DNA of 64,000 nucleotides from Diphasiastrum complanatum. Its lineage: Eukaryota > Streptophyta > Lycopodiopsida > Lycopodiales > Lycopodiaceae. The stretch lies in contig MU832010.1 in NCBI GenBank assembly GCA_029204225.1, positions 27,923 through 91,922 of the forward strand. Reading direction: 5' to 3'. Below the pieces are notes generated by a model. That model did not search any database, was not told the origin of the DNA, and was given only the letters and a program-made list of their open reading frames with translations. Of this stretch, positions 52,418 to 64,000 are shown in pieces. The position numbers and the translations under genes were made by a program. Every line of letters begins with the position of its first letter. Position 1 is the stretch's first letter.

Positions 52418-55400
52418 AGCCCTTTGCTCAACCCAATAGTGTTGGAGCCCTATTATCTCCCTTAGGCTAGTAATTTGTATCCACATAGGGGGGAACAAGC
52501 TGGATAGGAGGATAACAAAAGAGTAGAACGGCAAATTGAAGCTGGGAAAAGGTGAGATAGATGAAGAAGTTGTACAAATGCAAGAAGGGGTTGTGCAATG
52601 CATAAAAAGAGGTAAAAACCGCAACAGAGGGGACGCAAGGAAAAGTTGTAGGATCGCAAAAACATAACAAGATAGCACAGAGGGTGCACGGAGAGGGAAT
52701 CAATGCAATAGGACATGACTCGGGTGGAAAATAGCAAACCTCGAAAGGAGGATGGGCAGCAGGAAGGCATAGCAATGGAAGGAACAAAAAACGAGGCTCT
52801 CACAGTACTGGGGTGGAGATACTGCAATTACTAAATATGAAGGCTTCTAAAAAGTGAAGAAGGATCTTTTTTTTACATCAAAGGTTTGATACAGAAGAAT
52901 GGTAGTTTTCTAGGTAATGATTGGTTTGGTATCTGGTGTACTACAATGCTCTATGCTAAAAGAATTTTGGGTCAAAGCCCATGCTTGCTGCTCCGACTGA
53001 AGCCATTTGCACAAATGGAAAGGCCGCGCCTACTACAGTAGGGCTCTTTTTGCAAACAGAACTTGGATAATTGAAAACTACTCAAAACAATGTTGGCCGT
53101 TTTCCTTGAAGCAACAAGACAAAGAGATATAGCAAGGCTATCACAATTTGCTTCTGCAACTTGAGGCTGTACACCTTGCATAACCTGAAAACTATCCACT
53201 TCAAGCAGTATAGATGGTTCCCCAGAAACAACGAGATAAAGAACCAGATAGTGAAAATTTCACCCTTGGAACTGTAAATAAAAACTGAAAACAGGAAGAT
53301 CATGGAGGTATATACATTCTGAAGTAGACATGTAGCATTGTTATTATCCTTGTTTCTCATCCAACCAGTCAGTGCACATTGTGCTTCAAAGAAATGCCTA
53401 TTGCTAGATTCAGAAAAACTAGGTTCATTCTATCACGATAGCTACCATAACAGATTCAACTCAGAAATGAGCAAACTGCCTTACCAATTGGAAGGAAGGC
53501 TTCAAGCGAATGCTATGGAACTGACGTAGGAGTATTTGGAAACCCCACACAGATTTCAGGATCCATGGCAACAATCTATTCTGGAAAGAAAGAAGCAAGG
53601 AACAACCTCGTCTCCAAACAAAAAGCCAGCATTGGTAGCGTGCTTCGCGACTTCATTTACATAGATTGAGCTCTCTCCTTAAACCTTAAACCCTAAACCT
53701 AAACTCTAAAACCTTGACCTACACCCTAACTATATAACCTACCCTAAACTCTTAACCCTACCCTAAACCCACACTATCTCTCTCATCTCACTATAATAGC
53801 TATGTTTTTCCCTTTTTTTTGCAAGGAGGACTTACATTGAGATGCTTGAGTTTTGGCTTTAATTCAAATGAATTAAACAAAATCTTTTTATTTGTATTTT
53901 AATTGTCGGCTTTACATGTGGATATTTCAAATAAATTGCTTATTTTTTTAGGTTTTTTGTAGATATTAGTTTTTCACTTTGTAAAATAAATAAATAATGA
54001 AAAAAATTATTACTCCCTATTTGGGATTATGCATTTAGCTTTCTTGTTTAGGCATCTCACATGGATCACCAAAGCGGGTGAATTGTTCACGTGGGGGTCG
54101 GCATGTTGGCGCATTGCACTAGGGAGATTTCCAGCCGTGAGTGTGCGCAAATGTCTTCATGGTTGTTTGGTAGGCTATAATAACAAGCAATTAGTGGGCA
54201 ACACCGCATTTTATAGGAGAGGGATAAAACGATGGCAATCAAACGATATGCACGGTGATCTTTGATAGATATGAGCGATCCTTACAATGTGTGTGGCAAC
54301 ATCTGGGATGAGAATAACAACAAACGGTGGAAAAGCGTCGAACAGTTGGATAGGAAGGAGTCTAACCACAAAAGCCAAACTCGTTGTGTTAAGGTCTCTT
54401 TTTTTTCAACTACACACAAATGGTGCATATGCAGCCATAAAACAAGGTGTTGATACAACAGATCAGCAAAAATCGTAAGAGATATTTTACGTATGCCTTC
54501 AGATGAAGCCTATTGTTAGTAGCTAAAAATATTTAGATAGCGTACTCTTATGCAAATATATATGTATATTCTCAAGAATTAGCAGAGAGAAACTTCATTT
54601 GACTATCCACACTTCATCCAAGCTGGGAAGCAAGAATAGTATGTGCTTTCTCATGGTACCTGAGCCAACAGTATCAACCTGACTCCTGAACTGGTCTTGA
54701 CTCTTCACCGAATATATAGAGACTCAAGAGCTGTAGCCATTTATTTATTTGTCTGAGTTTTAGTCTTCTACATCTTAAGTTGTGTAGAGACATACAGACG
54801 CAGGCCTACAAATGCGCAGTCATTGATTCTTTCTGTGTGATGTGATAAGAGTGTGCTTGGAAGTTGTTATGAGCCTCTAAAAAGCAAGTATTTACGTCAA
54901 CTTCCCATGTGAATCATGTGCAAGAGTTCCATCCCATGTGAATCACATCAATCTACAATCATGCCCACAACCTAGTTTTTTTTTTTTTTAAACCCAACAT
55001 GAAATGTATGAACTTTTGATTCTGTTTTCATGGGCCAAAAGCCTATTGTTTCCATTTTGAAGAGGCTCAAAATTTTCTTACAACACCTCTAACGCTTCCA
55101 CTCTTGAGATTTCCTTTGACTTGTTTCCTTGCACTTCCGCTCTTGAATTCTTGTTCTTTGATTGAGCACCTTCAAAGATGAACCTCTGGTACGTGTGAAC
55201 AGTAAGACCACAGTCATTGTGCCACTATGCAGTGTGCAATGTGTAGCAGTGTGGTTCTATGATTTGCAATTTCGTATACAAGTCTCAGTTGAATATCATC
55301 TTTTCATTATGGAATTTGAGCTGAATGCGCTTGTACTGAAATCTGCTTGCATTGCAATTTGCATATTCTTAAAAACTTGCTCCATTATGAATGTCATGAC

Positions 55401-56100
55401 TATTATGTCGTTCGACTTAAAAATTGGCACGTTTTTTATTGTTAAATGACAACTTTGTGTAAGAAAATTTCCCACCGCTATTTCTACACATGCTCGTTTT
55501 ACATACGTGTAGACACGCAGATCTGTACAGAAGTGAAGACGCACATTTATCATTAATATGGCTAGAAAATCTCTCATGGTCGCCCACTTGAATGCTAACC
55601 ACATGTCAGAATGTTGCTTTTATTATGCTAAAAAGCACATTTAAAATTCCATTTAGAAATCAATCCAGATTTTGGTAGTGTAGACTATTTGCCTGATGGC
55701 TTGGAAATTTTTTTAGTTTATGTATTGGATTTGAGAAAGCTAGGTATTACGATCACCAAAGAAGATCTCCTTAGATCTTGTTACATGCAACCAAAAGGAC
55801 ACCTGTGGAGAAAAACCACCCAACCAATAGGAAATGGCTAGTCAAAACCCTAACCACTATACCCTGAAGCCAAGGTGGCTGAATGCAAGAGAGGAGGGAG
55901 GGGATCCCTAAAATCAGAAAAAATAACGAGGAGATGGGCGAGTTCCTATAGGATATATACTCTCCAAAAGCTAGAGAATATTCTCTCTAGGATCCCTCCA
56001 ATCCTATCAAAAGCATTTGACCTCATATTCTTGCATAAAAATTGTTAATCACCATGCACAAGCTCCATAGGTCCAATTAGAATACCTGGGCCCTCATAAG
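52414..56100. other. Gene-poor stretch, no confident gene
   Basis: Short ORFs only. A minus-strand frame at 52972-53199 and a plus-strand frame at 53338-53529 have no recognised domain. A frame at 54029 contains TKAGELFTWGSACW, faintly like an RCC1 repeat, too short to call. Telomere-like DNA lies at 53670-53775. The rest looks like ordinary AT-rich intergenic DNA. Confidence 0.5.
53670..53775. repeat. Degenerate interstitial telomere-like repeat (CCCTAAA variants)
   Basis: CCTTAAACC, ACCCTAAACC, TAAACTCTAAAACC, ACACCCTAAC, ACCCTAAACTC and TACCCTAAACCC follow one another over about 100 bp. The plant telomere repeat on this strand is CCCTAAA. Units are irregular, so this is an old or degenerate array rather than a recent telomere healing event. 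Isolated single copies occur at 4527-4540 and 11272-11290. Confidence 0.6.
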
Positions 56101-56104
56101 ATTA

Positions 56105-56235
56105 TTAATCACATTACTGCTCTAACTTGTGCCCTGACTCGCCATCCCTGACTCACCATCTCTGACTTGCGCTCTGACTCGCGCCCTGACTCGCCATCCC
56201 TAACTCGCCATCTCCCTGACTCGCCCCAGACCCCA
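56105..56235. repeat. Short CTGACTCGC-type minisatellite
   Basis: CCCTGACTCGCCATC, CTGACTCACCATC, CTGACTTGCGCT, CTGACTCGCGCC and further variants repeat about every 12-14 bp. On the minus strand they give a meaningless Gly-Glu-Ser-Gly-Arg-like frame. Confidence 0.75.
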
Positions 56236-56559
56236 CCCGCACGGGCACCATCGTAACCATTTACCATCTGCGCCGTTACATCATCCTGTTTTTTGTGATC
56301 ATCCCCATCTGAATCTATGAAACATCCATCCATCTCTGTCATCATTCATTCCATTGTTGTCCAATAAAATCTGTTAGTTGCACATGTTTCTCTCATCCCT
56401 TCATAGCATCAACAACCTGCCCGACACCATCATGTTCATCTGTCATATCCATTTGTGAATTCCATCTGTCACATCCAACTGTTACTCCATTTTATTAAAA
56501 AAAAAAAAAACACCGCCATTATATTGGCACTAAAACAATTTAGCACCCAGCTATCTCTA

Positions 56560-56911
56560 CTACACTCTATTGTCTAGCTATGGCGACTCCACTTCACGGT
56601 TGTCTCAAGTACAGATGTTCCCTGATGAAACAATTCAACAATACACCTATAGAATTTACAACATGGTGAAGAGTTGTGATCCACTTCTACCTATAGAAAT
56701 CATAATGATGAACTACTATGCCAGACTGCCCAATGAGATCAGATCTGGCATGGTAGGCTTGGTATCTTATACTTCATTTGTACACATTTGTCAAGATGTC
56801 GCCCTTATGGAAGCAAAGATCTCATCGTCCCTATTCTATTGCCGCATCATCGAATGGGGCATCAGAGGAACCAAAATCCACAACGTTAGCCAATCATGCA
56901 AGAGAGGATGA
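56560..56911 (+). pseudogene. Probable retrotransposon gag fragment
   Basis: The plus-strand frame contains SSYGDSTSRLSQVQMFPDET, IQQYTYRIYNMVKSCDPLLP and MNYYARLPNEIRSGM. A run of the form Q.xDEti.qYtyRi..mv..... l.....YY..LP.eir resembles LTR-retrotransposon capsid helices. No zinc knuckle or protease follows in frame. The class (gypsy or caulimovirid-like) cannot be fixed from this alone. Confidence 0.4.
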
Positions 56912-57950
56912 CATGGCCTCACAATAGAGTCAAGAGACAGAACCAAGCGCCACATGTTGCAAAGTTGACCAAGATCAGCAAAAAGATGACCAACATAAGC
57001 CTTAGGCTTGCAGAATGAAAATTTTTCAATCGGATTAGTGTGGATATGGTTTTGGAGATCATGCACGCACTGAATGTCCAGTACGAAACTCTTGGTTGAG
57101 AAATCAAGGGCATAATGCAGACCATAAAGTTGGAGGTCAGAATCAAAAAAAGTCAAACTTAATGACAAGGCAACAAGAGAATCATTCAACAGATGTCAGG
57201 AGTTTTGTCCCGAGCACATCAGGACAGTCCACAACCGTAAAAGGTGGAGTAAAAGTCTTGATAATATCGTCAGGCATGTCCCTGAGTTCAACTGAAGACC
57301 ATAATAGCTTACCACTCTACTGTGTGGAGAGTGAGAAGGGACATTTGTTACCTGTGTATGCTTACCACCTCCGAGGGGATGGTATTTTGTGCATGGTACG
57401 ATATTTCGGATGTGGTGGAAGACATCATTGATCATAATGCCTACATCGAGGTTATCCAACAGTATTTTTACCTTGGTGTTCACAATCCGGCGTCAACCAT
57501 CCATGTCTAGACTGTCCATTGAGGCAATTACAAAAATCTAAGATGGCATTATCTTACAAGGACCAGCATGTACCATGTTATCAGACAAATCCAGTCAAGA
57601 TGCACTACAAATGGAAAATTTTAGTGCCACCTGGTTTTGAGACAAGTGGATTACACGACAATCCTCCCAAATCCAAAAAAGCTTACAGGGTCACCTCACA
57701 CTCAAACGACTACAACATCGCAGACGGAACTGGTAGAATCCATCACGCACATTGCAACAATAGAAATAGCTAGAATTCTGCCCAGCCTTCTACAACAAGC
57801 AGTGGATGCTACATTACCATAGGTACCTGTGACAAGTGGAACTCTTGGCGGAAATATGGCACAAGGCTCACAAGCAGGCATGGTCACACAGTCGGAATCG
57901 ACTATCAATGGCTCGAATAGCAAGTTAGGCTAGATTCAATGTTAGCATTG
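56912..57950 (+). other. Unrecognised open frames, possibly the rest of the retroelement
   Basis: Frames at 57096-57431, 57322-57510 and 57519-57773 overlap and do not join simply. None shows a known motif: no DTG protease box, no YxDD and no CCHC. Position after a gag-like piece suggests decayed retroelement sequence, but that is only context. Confidence 0.25.
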
Positions 57951-58925
57951 TTATGATAGCACTGTATTTTGTGCCCTCATAACAAAGTGTTTTCTTCAAG
58001 AGTTGTGCTCTCATTATGGTGAAGGCAAGTAATTTATTTGGTTTTGTTGTGTACTTAATCAGATGCAAGTAGGCCAGTACTTAGTCAAACCTCTTTGACT
58101 ATTAGTTATTCTATGAATAACATTTCTTAAATCAAGGCTCTAAAGATTTTGGACAAATTTAGCATTTGTACTTGTTGCAGATCCTATAGTTCGTACTACG
58201 GATCATACAAAACATGTAGTACATATTAAAGTTAGTATTGCAGATAGTACATGTCATATAGAGGGTCATTCAATTTTGTTGTTGAAATTACAAACAATAT
58301 TTGAAATTATTTTGTGACTAAATCTTGATATTTTCAAGTTTTGAAGGTTCTTTTTGGAGCAATTCTTGTTAAATTAGTTAGGATATTATTGTAGAAGATT
58401 GTATGATCTATAAGATTCATACAACAAACTGTAGAGTCTGTTTTGAAGGCTGTACATACTTGTGTTAACGGTTCATTAGTAAAAAGTTTTTGAGTAAAAT
58501 TTTGGGCTACATGTAGATACATGCAATAAAAAAAAAGGAAAAGGGCAAAATTTTGCTTAACTTTTGGGGCTGCATTACTTTCAGTTTTTTGTTGAGCATA
58601 AATTCTATAAACTATGCTACAATACCTGTAAACAAAAAAAATTATAACTCTTTGGGGAACAATACTTCCAAAATGTTGAGGCAAATTTGATCAAATTTTG
58701 GGATATAGTACAAGTTCTATGGAGGCAAATCTTGTTTCAATTTTGGGCTAAAATACATAAAATAATTCTGGTGTAAAATTTTGGTTTATTTTTGGACCAA
58801 CAATACTTACATAAGAGATTTTTCTTAAGTTTTGGATACTTCAATAATATCCAATTTTGATCAAAAAATTGAGCTGAAATACCATTCTATTTCCATCATC
58901 CATCTGTGATGGATTCTTCTAGTGA
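57951..58925. other. AT-rich non-coding DNA
   Basis: Repeated AATTTTGGG and ATACAAGTTCTA-like words but no ordered repeat. Nothing else is recognised. Confidence 0.5.
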
Positions 58926-59250
58926 TTAACAATCATAGAAAAATTTGATGGAAAGAATTTCTATATGTGCAAATTTAAGTTGAGAATGGTACTTTTGGGC
59001 AAAGACTTATGGGACATTGTATTTTGAAATAGAATTAAAACTAGAGGCAAATTTGCCTACTATTACAAGGTGGAAGCGAATCTCAGATATCAGCACAGCT
59101 AATAGTTCCAAAGAAGCATGGGGCATTTTGACTCAACTTTATGAGGTCAAAGATGTAGGTTCAAAGTTGTGGCTAAGAAAGAAATTTTTTCTTTCAAAGA
59201 TCCAAAGGAAACACATCCCAAGATGGACATCATATTTTTTGCATTAGACG
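58926..59250 (+). pseudogene. Ty1/copia gag fragment
   Basis: The plus strand, with stops and frame changes, reads KFDGKNFYMCKFKLRMVLLG, then SSKEAWGILTQLYEVKDVGS and KLWLRKKFFLSKIQ. This is the DUF4219/UBN2 capsid block (F.G.Ny..Wk..m...L, then AW..L...Y...). Only about 100 codons survive. It is a different copy from copia-1. Confidence 0.7.
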
Positions 59251-60353
59251 CCCAATAAGATATAAGCCTACTACACTTCAGGAGAGACTGAAACCTTGAT
59301 CTACAATGTAAATTAATATGTTTTATTCAGTTCAGATCTTTGAAAAAAGCAGACCGATTTGTAAAAAGCTACTACAAGCACACGATACAATGAGCGAAGA
59401 ACACAATCCAATTGAGAAGGGTCATTAGTTACAGGAGATGTCTATACTCATGCAGTCTTTTAACACACACTTCAAGTGTACTAAGTAATCATACATGCCT
59501 TTAGTGATCAGATTCTGAACTAAAGGAAAAAAAATTCTTGTATCAGTGAGGACAGTGATCAAATTCCTCGAATCAGATTCCGAACTAAAGGAAAAAAAAT
59601 TCTTGTATCAGTGACTGGTTCACTCTTTGACCTTATCTGAAGGAATAGATTATTTTTGTTGAAAGAATGTATATATCGAGAGTGCTCTGATTATCATTTG
59701 TAAATTTTGGTATTGCAGTATATTGTGACCAGCCGCATGGTCGAATGTGAAAATCTTGTATTAGCTGCTTGATTTAGCCTCTTTGGGCTTGACTAGTTGC
59801 TTCCCCCATGTTTCTATACAAAGCCAGACAACTCATGAACTCCTAACCAGATCTGCTTCATGTAAGCATATCACTTTCCTAGATGCTTACGAATATCACA
59901 TATTTTAGAGACCTTGTGCAACTGAGCTCCAAAGATCGAAAAAAAAAGAAGCTAAAACCAATGAACACAACAGCCAGGCAGAAGTGCTGACATGTTTTAC
60001 ACAAAAAAATTGCAGATCATTCATAAAACTACAGAAAACGTAGTTTGTTAATAAATAGTGGCACAAAGAAAGTCACTACAGGAATGCAGATATATAAAAT
60101 TATGCAAGATTTTGAATATTCTACAGATAAAGTATGCGGAGAAGAATCAAATATGTACAGCGCTCTTCTGTCCAACCATTCCAACTGATCACTAAAGTAT
60201 TATTTAAATCATATATTCAATAATACCAACCATTGTGTGAATGTTCTTGGGAAAGAAAGATGAACATGCTGCAATCCTGTTACATAGAAAACATGTATAG
60301 ATTTTTTTCTTCAGGGGAAACACCATCCATGATCGTACTCCTATCAAATCCTT
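59251..60353. other. 3' flank of the XBAT-like gene, nothing coding
   Basis: Non-coding. A direct duplication is seen: CTAAAGGAAAAAAAATTCTT followed by GTATCAGTGA occurs near 59520 and again near 59586. The XBAT 3' UTR and polyadenylation site should lie within 60353-59900 on the minus strand. Confidence 0.5.
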
Positions 60354-61150
60354 TTACACTGTATAGACCTTGACCACTTGGTCAATTGTAGTCCGGCAGA
60401 CAGGACAGCCCCACTGTTTGGCTTTTATCTCAGATATACACTCCATGCAACCAGCCAAGTGTCCACAAGGTATGCAAACTGCTTCTGCTGGAGAATCCCA
60501 ACAGACAACACAGACACTGGCAGCTTTCTCGTCGGCATTTTCTTTGATGGCAGGAGATTTGCTCAAATCTACAAGAGAATAGTTCAACTCCACAGGAGAT
60601 GTATCAATGGATGGATAACGGATTGGATAAGAGTCATCTGTGCCAGAAGGAACATATTCTGAAGGAAGAGGAGGAGCTGAAGGAGGTGTGTCATTTGGAG
60701 GAGATACTACTGTACATGAAAGCTCCGCTTGAGCTGATGGAACTGAAGCAGCTGCTGTACAGACACCTCCAGATACATTTGAATGTGTGTTTGTAGGAAC
60801 GTACACCATACTAGGTCCTGCCTCTGATGATCCCCAACCATTGTGAGTCGATTGTCCGTCATCTGCCCATCCACCATAATTGCTCTTTTCCTCAGGCTTC
60901 TTCAGATCAGGAGGGCCCCAACCATTGCAACCTCCCTCTGGTAGATTAGCCCAACCCTTGTTATAATTATCTTCCAAAGATCCTTGGGCTGCGGCTGGCA
61001 ATGCCACTCCTGATGACGCTGATTGAAGAGATGCATGTATTGCCATGGCAAGAGCCACATCTTCAGGGATCACTTCTGCACCTTGCCCTGCATTAGGTGG
61101 GTCAGGAGGCTGCACTTCAACAGCTGTACCCCCTTGCGAAACAAGTTCTT
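60354..61150 (-). CDS. XBAT35: RING-type E3 ubiquitin ligase of the XBAT34/XBAT35 family, last exon
   Basis: About 264 codons plus stop. Near the N-terminal side of this exon is IPEDVALAMAIHASLQSA, a ubiquitin-interacting-motif-like stretch. A Gly/Trp/Ser-rich linker and a Pro/Ser-rich part follow. The last 52 residues form a C3HC4 RING: CVVC, then CIPCGH, CMEC, CPVC, ending VVKVYTV. Plant XBAT34/35 proteins have N-terminal ankyrin repeats and exactly this kind of C-terminal RING; they ubiquitinate target proteins. The acceptor was set at CACCAG before 61150, because a preceding exon ending in one base (G) then restores GAA in frame. The nearby TTCCAG at 61164 would create a stop. Confidence 0.87.
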
Positions 61151-63175
61151 CTGGTGCATCAAACTGGAATGTAAAATCCAGATCTCATTTAAAAAACGTG
61201 TCTAAAATTTTTGCCAACATGCACTTGAATGAAGGATACAAATAAACTATCCACAAGAATAAACATATTTCATAAATAGCCTCTTAGATATACAGCTCAT
61301 ATTTGACAAAAAGGAGACAAATCTGAAACATATATTTTATCAATCTCACACTATGACCCTCTGTAAATTCCATCCCGAACTCCAAATGCTAGAAGAATGG
61401 ATTACTAATTGACTTTCTGCAGTTAACTGCGCATTGCTTTAAGTGATAGTTTGCAGAAATTCAGTGGGGCCCATTGCATAAGAAGTGTTTCTACAGAAAA
61501 GGAAAATTCTTTACGTAAAGTTGCTGAGTTTGCAATAGTATACAAAATAGTTACATACATAATTTTGAGATTATTATATAAAATAAGTCAAAATACACGT
61601 AACTTCTAAGGACTGTGTAAGTGCAACAAGACCTTTTCCAACAGAAATAACAGCTGTGTTGCAGCTTCATGCATAATGTGACAATTTCCAGAAGTAATCC
61701 AACCAAACATAGAAGTTCTGCTGAAATGATGAAAGGGAATCTCCCACAGGTCTGAGATGCACGACGCAAGCCAACTGGAGTAGCAGGAGAGACCAACTGT
61801 GAGCAATAGTTAGAGGTCGAGGCTCAGGATGACAAGTGGGGAGAAAGATCCGTGAGAACAAAAACATGAAGTGGATCAGGTAGCAGCAGGTCAGATGATG
61901 TGCCGAGAACATGACGGCGTGATACTGACAATAGAAGTCTAGAGAATCCTAGAAGAGGAAAAGTTCCATGAAATTTACAGGATAGCACACAATGTGCCAT
62001 GCTTAATTAGACATTCTAAAAAAGTTCCAGAAGCAGCTTCAAAGACTAGAAAGTTCACAAGAAGTTTCATTTACATGCTTACCCTCAATTCAAAAAAAAA
62101 AAAAAAAGATAGCCACTATCATATGCCACTATAGTGTGCATGTAGAAAATCTAACTGTCGCAATGTGAGCTAGTTGCACCTACGCTAGCCTGTGTTTCCT
62201 CCTCACTACAAAATAGTTCAAATTGAACGTACTCCTCCATCTTAATATCTTATGCCTCAATTTACTATAAAAAATCTAAACTCTCTTGCTAAATCACAAA
62301 GCACTTAGATTTGATAAATTGGTCTAATCTAGAAATAACAGCAAGACAATCTGAATACTCATTTCAGCAAAAACTGTAGAATGAAAACAGAGAATAGCAA
62401 ATGTAAACACGGCAATGACATGTGAATAGTTCCAAAGACCACCCATTAACATGAATGCTATGTCTGGAAAATGGTTTGCAATGCATGCATCAACAAACAA
62501 ACACAAATAATATGTGTGCCAGAAGATAAACCAGAAAGTCTTGTTCTTAAGTGCATAAAGATGCTCTCTCGTTTACATAATTGAATAAAGATGTGCTTTT
62601 ACAACACTTACAGCCTTTTGGGTTTGCATCATAAAAGTCATTTAGCAAACTAAAAGAATCTCCACTAGGTTTTTCTTTCTTGCTCAATAGGACATTCTAC
62701 ATTGTGTGAGGTTGAGATCAAATTTGACTAGTAGGTTAAGTGATTGAGTGTTTGTTCTCCATCACAAACATTGGATCTATGTCGTAGAAGTACAGAAGGC
62801 AATATTGTATCAGTATCGACAATTGTTTCCAGAGTCTTGAAATGCTTTCAAGGCACTGGTGGAGGAAGAGAGAGAGAAAGAAAGACTTATTTATGTACTT
62901 CAGGGTACCCAAAGGGATGTATGACTGAAAAAGTATAATTCAAGGGTGTTGATACTGTACAATTGTAGTGTCTCCTAAGTCAAAAGGAAAAGAACGGAAC
63001 TTAACTGTTAACTGATTTAGACGAGAGAGAGAGAGATCCCAAAAACTTAAGGAGATTGGAATGGACTTAAAGAAACAAATTCCAGAATCTGTAATTATCC
63101 CGCATCAAATAAGTAAATTGGAAAGATGACTGTTGACAACATGACAAAAAGCATCACAAAAACCCCCTTGCTTAC
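61151..63175 (-). other. XBAT35: Last intron of the XBAT-like gene (about 2.0 kb)
   Basis: Bounded by GTAAGC after 63176 and CACCAG before 61150. It contains no clear exon. A frame near 61800-61740 (LVSPATPVGLRRASQ) is not convincing as coding sequence. Confidence 0.7.
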
Positions 63176-63262
63176 CTGGGGGATTCCCCTGCATAGCTTT
63201 GTATAATCTTTCCAGTTGTGTCTTATCACCCTCCTTTTCAGAAAGGAATTTATACCTCGATT
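63176..63262 (-). CDS. XBAT35: XBAT34/35-like E3 ligase, penultimate exon
   Basis: An 87-bp exon: SRYKFLSEKEGDKTQLERLY then KAMQGNPP. It lies between a TGAACAG acceptor and a GTAAGC donor. It enters after one base of a split codon (AA completes it) and leaves one base (G) that joins AA of the next exon to make Glu. The block (K/R)xKFxxxxExDKxQLxxxxxAxxGxP is characteristic of the middle of XBAT34/35 proteins between the ankyrin repeats and the RING. Upstream exons probably lie beyond 64000 or were not recognised in 63263-64000. Confidence 0.8.
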
Positions 63263-64000
63263 CTGTTCAGCATACAAAAATTAAGTCAGTAGATTTTTCT
63301 ATCCAGTAAGTAAATCCAAGACTAAAATTCTAGTTTGCAAACCATCAAGATTCAAGATAATGTAATAGAAGTTGTCAGACAGAGGGTTATACATGAACCT
63401 AGCTTTTGCAAGACCACACCAGAAGAGAATGACAGACGCTACAAGCATTGTCATAATTGAAAAACAAAAAAGTCATTCGAAGTATTAACTACTTTCTTAG
63501 CTTTTTAACAGAATATAATCATAACTCCACAAACACGAGATTTGCTCTTGTTCGAATTAATAAGACCTAAAAGTTACAACCATGTACACTTGTTTTTCAT
63601 ATAATAGAAAATCCCACATCCACTTGAACTTATGTAATCTAGAAGATATCAATAAAGCATGACACTAGACTAGCTCTCAGTGCAGGTGGTCTCAAGTTTT
63701 ACTAAAATTGTGTCTAGTCTTGGTGTCTAAGTAAAGTATCCACATCACTTTCTGAGTCTAATGCTGCATCTGTCCGAGGTTGATGTCTGGAGAAAAAAGA
63801 GAATCTTAGAATGGACTGTTAAAAAGCGACATCACCCCGCAAGCAAAATATCTCTCTTAACATCAGTGCAAAAGATCTCCATTTATTAAAGAATGAAGTG
63901 TGACTAGCTAAGTAAAAAATGACCATGATACCTCCCTCTAATCTCATAATGTATCACACATTTGAAAATAGAATGCTCCATCATCTCTACCTGTCTGCTG
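63263..64000 (-). other. XBAT35: Upstream intron of the XBAT-like gene
   Basis: AT-rich, intron-like. The minus strand has a good-looking acceptor (TTTTTTCTCCAG near 63791) followed by an open stretch HQPRTDAALDSESDVDTLLR that stops soon after. I could not match it to the XBAT family, so it is not called as an exon. Confidence 0.45.

Noticed and set aside
54029-54265. Frame with TKAGELFTWGSACW, similar to an RCC1 repeat
   Set aside because: Only about 10 residues resemble RCC1 and no second blade is found nearby. Chance similarity is likely.
61735-61915. Minus-strand frames inside the last XBAT intron (LVSPATPVGLRRASQ, FSRLLLSVSRRHVLG)
   Set aside because: The exon phases of 63176-63262 and 60354-61150 already fit without an extra exon, and these frames contain stops. 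A copia linker scrap is possible but unproven.
62850-62935. Possible LINE 3' end (GTACTTCAGGGTACCCAAAGG next to a GA-rich run) in the XBAT intron
   Set aside because: The resemblance to the LINE stem-loop is partial, the AAAAGACATT block is absent and the purine run is on the wrong side.
63720-63791. Exon-like stretch HQPRTDAALDSESDVDTLLR after a good polypyrimidine acceptor, minus strand
   Set aside because: No match to the XBAT family that I can defend, no clear donor in frame, and a stop soon after. RNA evidence is needed.

Overview
The window looks like nuclear DNA from a land plant with a large, transposon-choked genome. The evidence is two spliced genes of plant-type families, chromodomain Ty3/gypsy elements, Ty1/copia elements, BED/DUF659-type hAT transposons and L1-like LINEs, almost all of them broken and nested. 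The species cannot be named from the sequence. The huge intron and LINE-rich content would suit a fern, lycophyte or gymnosperm, but that is only a guess.

Two host genes are supported, both on the minus strand and both running off the window. (1) A circularly permuted GTPase of the MTG1/YlqF (plant SIN2/DAR) family has exon 1 at 38167-38325, exon 2 at 7297-7401, exon 3 at 6445-6522 and exon 4 (P-loop) at 6194-6335. Splice sites and phases agree. Later exons must lie beyond position 1. Intron 1 is about 30.8 kb and holds most of the transposons. (2) A RING-type E3 ligase of the XBAT34/XBAT35 family has its last exon at 60354-61150 and the preceding exon at 63176-63262. Its ankyrin part would lie beyond 64000.

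Layout. 1-5.2 kb: hAT element with a spliced, stop-containing minus-strand transposase. 5.2-8.3 kb: three GTPase exons. 8.3-12.8 kb: hAT remnants and an unclassified GC-rich repeat. 12.9-28.3 kb: a copia element split by a rearranged gypsy (13.5-19.0 kb) and, at one exact point in its RT, by a young gypsy with nearly identical LTRs (19.08-25.28 kb), followed by a second copia relic and its LTR. 28.3-34 kb: a LINE 3' end running straight into a near-full-length LINE. 34-38.1 kb: mostly unassigned. 38.2 kb: GTPase exon 1. 38.9-42 kb: two more LINEs head to tail. 42-45.4 kb: second hAT and second copy of the GC-rich repeat. 45.4-46.9 kb: LINE relic. 47.3-48.1 kb: a TRIM-like miniature LTR element. 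48.4-52.4 kb: near-full-length LINE. 52.4-60.3 kb: gene-poor, with retroelement scraps. 60.3-64 kb: XBAT gene.

The most interesting system is the LINE family. All recognisable plus-strand copies belong to related subfamilies. Those with preserved 3' ends finish in (CT)n microsatellite tails rather than poly(A). They carry a small 3' stem-loop whose base pairs covary between copies, sit head to tail as if inserted into earlier (CT)n tails, encode a C-terminal PCNA-interacting-peptide-like motif, and have ORF1 and ORF2 in one frame separated by a single TAG with no in-frame ATG before the endonuclease. Each point is visible in the sequence; the functional reading is inference.
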